A stretch of DNA of 9,491 nucleotides from Akkermansiaceae bacterium. GTDB lineage: Bacteria; Verrucomicrobiota; Verrucomicrobiia; Verrucomicrobiales; Akkermansiaceae. This document shows, piece by piece, positions 7,750 through 9,491 of this stretch. The stretch lies in NCBI GenBank assembly GCA_023300065.1, contig JALZWJ010000377.1, forward strand, positions 1 to 9,491, given 5' to 3'. Made by a program: the position numbers and the translations under genes. The notes below the pieces were generated by a model, which did not search any database, was not told the DNA's origin, and saw only the letters and a list, made by a program, of their open reading frames with translations. The stretch's first letter is position 1, and every line of letters begins with the position of its first letter.

Positions 7750-8886
7750 ATGAATCTACCCGAGTTAATGGAGCTCGCTGTGACGCGACGTGTCTCAGAC
7801 GTGCACTTAGCCCCAGAACGTAGCCCGGCCTTTCGCGTCGATGGAGCACTGCGTGCTTTAAGTGACGAATATCAGCCCCTCAGTGCGGAGGAGTGTGAAG
7901 CAGTCATCCTCAGTATGTTGAGTGCAAAACAACTTCATACCCTAGAAGAAAGGCTAGAGATCGATATCAGTCACTCGCTGGATCTCCCAAGTGGTCGCAC
8001 CCGTTTCCGTGTCAATATTCACCGTCAGCAACGGGGACTCGCCGCGGTCTTCCGACTCATCTCTAACATTATCCCAAGCCCTGAGGATCTTACGATGGAA
8101 GAGTCCATCTACCGCTTCTCCAAGGTCCCCCGTGGCCTCGTCCTCTTCACGGGGGCGACCGGAACGGGGAAGTCCACAACGATGGCCTGCTTGATTGATC
8201 TCGTGAACCAACGTAGTCCAAAGCATATCCTGACGGTGGAGGATCCGATCGAGTATACTTACACTGAGAAAAAATCCTGTATCACGCAACGTGAACTAGG
8301 GATGCACACGCATGGTTTCGGACCAGCCCTGAAGTCTGCCCTCCGCGAAGATCCGGACGTGATTTTGGTAGGGGAGATGCGCGACCTAGAGACCATTCAC
8401 CTCGCCTTAACCGCGAGCGAGACAGGTCACCTCGTCTTTTCCACCCTCCACACCAGCGATACTTCACAGACCGTTGACCGGATCATTGATGTGTTCCCAG
8501 CCTCCCAACAGGCCTTGGTGCGTTCCCAGCTCGCTGCCGTTTTACAAGGGATTGTCACCCAAGTTCTCCTCCCGCGTGCCTCCGGAACCGGCCGAGTCGC
8601 AGCTCGCGAAATCTTACTGGCGACCCCCGCTGTAAGAACCATGATTCGAGAAGGGAATTCTCACCAACTTTACAATGCTCTGACCGGTGGAATTAAAGTC
8701 GGCATGTGTCCGCTCGAGCTCTCTCTCGCAGCAAAAGTTCGCCAAGGTCTCATTACCGAGAAGATTGCTGAGCGCGAGGCCAATCGCCCGACCATGTTGC
8801 ACGACTACCTCAATGCTCAAAATTTCACCTTCGACGTTCCCGGTTTGGCTGTTGCTAGACCTGAAGAAATCGAGAGCGAGGAGTAG
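7750..8886 (+). CDS. pilT: PilT-type retraction ATPase
   Basis: This 378-residue ATPase disassembles the filament and powers retraction, as in twitching or DNA uptake. It has a short N-terminal PAS-like domain with SDVHL (16-20) and FRVDG (28-32). The core has Walker A GATGTGKST (135-143; usual form GPTGSGKST), Asp box TVEDPIEY (162-169), the PilT-type stretch RELGMHTHGF (181-190), Walker B LREDPDVILVGEMRDLET (198-215) with Glu209, and the His box TGHLVFSTLHT (225-235). AVRTMIREG (294-302) corresponds to the AIRNLIRE signature needed for retraction by PilT, though diverged. It has no zinc-binding cysteine module, which separates it from PilB/GspE. The C-terminal 20 residues extend beyond the common PilT length and are acidic. 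It starts 22 bases after the PilC/GspF stop without a visible Shine-Dalgarno. PilT versus its paralogue PilU cannot be fully settled here; PilT fits better. Confidence 0.9.
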   Translation: MNLPELMELAVTRRVSDVHLAPERSPAFRVDGALRALSDEYQPLSAEECEAVILSMLSAKQLHTLEERLEIDISHSLDLPSGRTRFRVNIHRQQRGLAAVFRLISNIIPSPEDLTMEESIYRFSKVPRGLVLFTGATGTGKSTTMACLIDLVNQRSPKHILTVEDPIEYTYTEKKSCITQRELGMHTHGFGPALKSALREDPDVILVGEMRDLETIHLALTASETGHLVFSTLHTSDTSQTVDRIIDVFPASQQALVRSQLAAVLQGIVTQVLLPRASGTGRVAAREILLATPAVRTMIREGNSHQLYNALTGGIKVGMCPLELSLAAKVRQGLITEKIAEREANRPTMLHDYLNAQNFTFDVPGLAVARPEEIESEE

Positions 8887-8998
8887 CGTTGAGTGGTGGG
8901 TGGGGCGGCTTTCACCTCAGAATCCTAGCGCCTTCAAGCGAGTTCAAGATGTGTCAACTCTTTGGGTGATTCCGCGTTTGAGTCATAAGGGAAGTCTT

Positions 8999-9082
8999 AT
9001 GGTGTTTAAAAAAAAACGAGTGTTGATGCCAAGCCGGAGCAACGATTTAGCATGCGGCGCCATTTTGTCGTGGAAGCAATAA
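8999..9082 (+). CDS. possible 27-residue basic peptide, doubtful
   Basis: ATG at 8999 opens a 27-codon frame beginning MVFKKKRVLMPSR and ending SWKQ. AAGGGA (8987-8992) sits 6 bases before the ATG and could act as a ribosome binding site. The ATG lies in the 3' arm of a 6-bp hairpin (CATAAG 8984-8989, loop GGAAGT, CTTATG 8996-9001), with most of the putative binding site in the 5' arm and loop, so initiation could be hindered by the fold. The frame contains a nine-A run. The peptide resembles nothing I recognise, and the frame could equally be chance. Confidence 0.15.
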   Translation: MVFKKKRVLMPSRSNDLACGAILSWKQ

Positions 9083-9162
9083 CTCGCAGCAAATCAACGT
9101 GTTCAAACCGTTTCCGCGAAATAGATTATGGCTGGATCCCTTCTGCGTACTCAAGAATCCGG

Positions 9163-9192
9163 TTATTAAGATTATTTGAGGCTCTTTATAAT
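9163..9192 (+). promoter_or_regulatory. candidate sigma70-type promoter in the prepilin upstream region
   Basis: TATAAT (9187-9192) is a perfect -10 hexamer. TTATTA (9163-9168) lies 18 bases before it as a poor -35 (3 of 6). If used, transcripts would start near 9199 and carry a leader of roughly 230 bases before the prepilin start. A second weak option is TTGACG (9287-9292) with TAAACA (9310-9315). Confidence 0.25.
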
Positions 9193-9372
9193 TAGACGAA
9201 CATCGATAAATCAAGCATTCTAGCGCTCTTTAGGCTTTTACGGGAAGAGGTCGCTCAGATTTTTATAAAAAAGACCGAAAGACACCTTGACGTTAAGCGT
9301 TTTTTAAATTAAACATCAACCCTTGTTAGGGGTATCGGATCCTAAACAATAAATAATCCAAAGATGATTTTC

Positions 9373-9405
9373 TTAAAAGCTGGTAGTTTATCTCTACCAT
9401 TTTAA
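9373..9405 (+). promoter_or_regulatory. long hairpin in the prepilin leader
   Basis: TTAAAA (9373-9378) and TGGTAG (9381-9386) pair with CTACCA (9394-9399) and TTTTAA (9400-9405), leaving a GC bulge (9379-9380) and a 7-base loop TTTATCT. This makes 12 pairs in total. It ends 27 bases before the prepilin ATG. It could protect or stabilise the mRNA 5' end, act as an attenuator, or end readthrough from pilT; only four T follow the inner stem, so a strong terminator is unlikely. Confidence 0.4.
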
Positions 9406-9408
9406 ACG

Positions 9409-9427
9409 AAAAAACAAAAAACAAAAC
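9409..9427 (+). repeat. A-rich repeat tract before the prepilin start
   Basis: AAAAAAC occurs twice in a row (9409-9415, 9416-9422), followed by AAAAC (9423-9427). The tract occupies the place where a Shine-Dalgarno would be expected, and none is present. An unstructured A-rich leader can support initiation without a Shine-Dalgarno, for example through ribosomal protein S1; that role here is inference. Confidence 0.4.
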
Positions 9428-9432
9428 CTACT

Positions 9433-9491
9433 ATGAAAACAAATACTAAAGTAACCACACAGGCCAAAAAGAAGAAAAGCGGATTCACCTT
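9433..9491 (+). CDS. prepilin or pseudopilin, 5' end only
   Basis: Nineteen codons are visible before the window ends: a 17-residue leader rich in Lys and Thr (MKTNTKVTTQAKKKKSG), then FT and a partial codon starting TT. KKKKSG followed by FT and a probable Leu is the type III signal peptide cut by prepilin peptidase after Gly17, with Phe becoming the methylated first residue. The conserved Glu at mature position 5 and the hydrophobic helix lie beyond the edge. As the first gene after the pilus machinery, on the same strand, it is probably the major pilin or a pseudopilin of this machine. It may have its own promoter in the 546-base gap. ATG is the only start that fits; no Shine-Dalgarno is seen. 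Confidence 0.75.
   Translation, partial: MKTNTKVTTQAKKKKSGFT

Larger units (their letters stand above)
8887..9432. other. 546-base gap between pilT and prepilin gene
   Basis: No convincing gene is seen on either strand. No strong terminator follows pilT: the best T run (9300-9305) has only a 3-4 bp stem before it. It contains a possible 27-codon ORF (8999-9082), a nine-A run (9008-9016), a perfect TATAAT (9187-9192), a 12-base AT palindrome TTTTTATAAAAA (9260-9271), TTGACG (9287-9292) with a poor TAAACA 17 bases on, a small hairpin (9326-9330 with 9341-9345), and a longer hairpin at 9373-9405. Base composition becomes A/T-rich after about 9180, as expected for a promoter and leader region. 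The likely role is separate or extra transcription of the prepilin gene, which usually needs far more product than the assembly genes. Confidence 0.6.

Noticed and set aside
8687..9082. 131-codon plus-strand frame overlapping the end of pilT and running into the gap
   Set aside because: Its first two thirds are an out-of-frame reading of pilT, whose family motifs are unambiguous. Only the last part, discussed as a possible 27-codon ORF, lies outside.
9101..9109. GTTCAAACC, resembling a tRNA T-loop
   Set aside because: No acceptor stem, anticodon arm or D arm can be placed around it.
9134..9146. GG...GC pair (GGATCCCTTCTGC) as a sigma54 promoter for the prepilin gene
   Set aside because: Only nine bases separate GG and GC instead of ten, and the flanking consensus (TGGCAC, TTGCA) is absent.
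9286..9305. Terminator ending in six T at 9300-9305
   Set aside because: The stem (ACG/CGT around TTAAG) is only 3 bp, plus one wobble pair, too weak to claim.

Overview
The window holds one long plus-strand gene cluster encoding most of a type IV pilus (T4P) or type II secretion-like machine. Seven complete genes run from position 182 to 8886, followed by a 546-base gap and the cut-off start of a prepilin gene at the right edge. The order is: fused PilM-PilN (GspL-like), PilO-like, PilP/GspC-like, a secretin lipoprotein (PilQ/GspD), the extension ATPase (PilB/GspE), the platform membrane protein (PilC/GspF), the retraction-type ATPase (PilT), then a prepilin.

The proteins fit together as an envelope-spanning assembly. 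The PilMN fusion, PilO and the PilP-like protein would form the inner-membrane alignment ring that links to the outer-membrane secretin. PilB/GspE and PilC/GspF would push the filament out, PilT would pull it back, and the prepilin is a likely filament subunit. The presence of PilT and the M-N-O-P-Q order favour a retractile T4aP-like machine over a pure type II secretion system. No prepilin peptidase (PilD/GspO) or tip-complex gene is present.

The first five genes are packed tightly: 4-base gap, ATGA overlap, ATGA overlap, 13-base gap. The next gaps are 67 and 22 bases. This suggests one transcript, or at least one translationally coupled unit for genes 1 to 5. Only the secretin gene has a strong Shine-Dalgarno sequence.

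The gap 8887-9432 has no convincing gene. It holds a possible 27-codon ORF whose start lies in a small hairpin, a perfect TATAAT hexamer, and a longer hairpin plus an A-rich tract directly before the prepilin start.

The organism is a Gram-negative (diderm) bacterium, shown by the secretin and lipoprotein signal. The fused PilM-PilN, mixed Pil/Gsp character, balanced base composition and KKKKSGFT-type prepilin leader suggest the PVC group, perhaps Verrucomicrobiota (Opitutae). This is a low-to-moderate confidence guess with no marker gene behind it. I see no mobile element, CRISPR array, RNA gene or clearly undescribed system. The interesting points are variations on a known machine.
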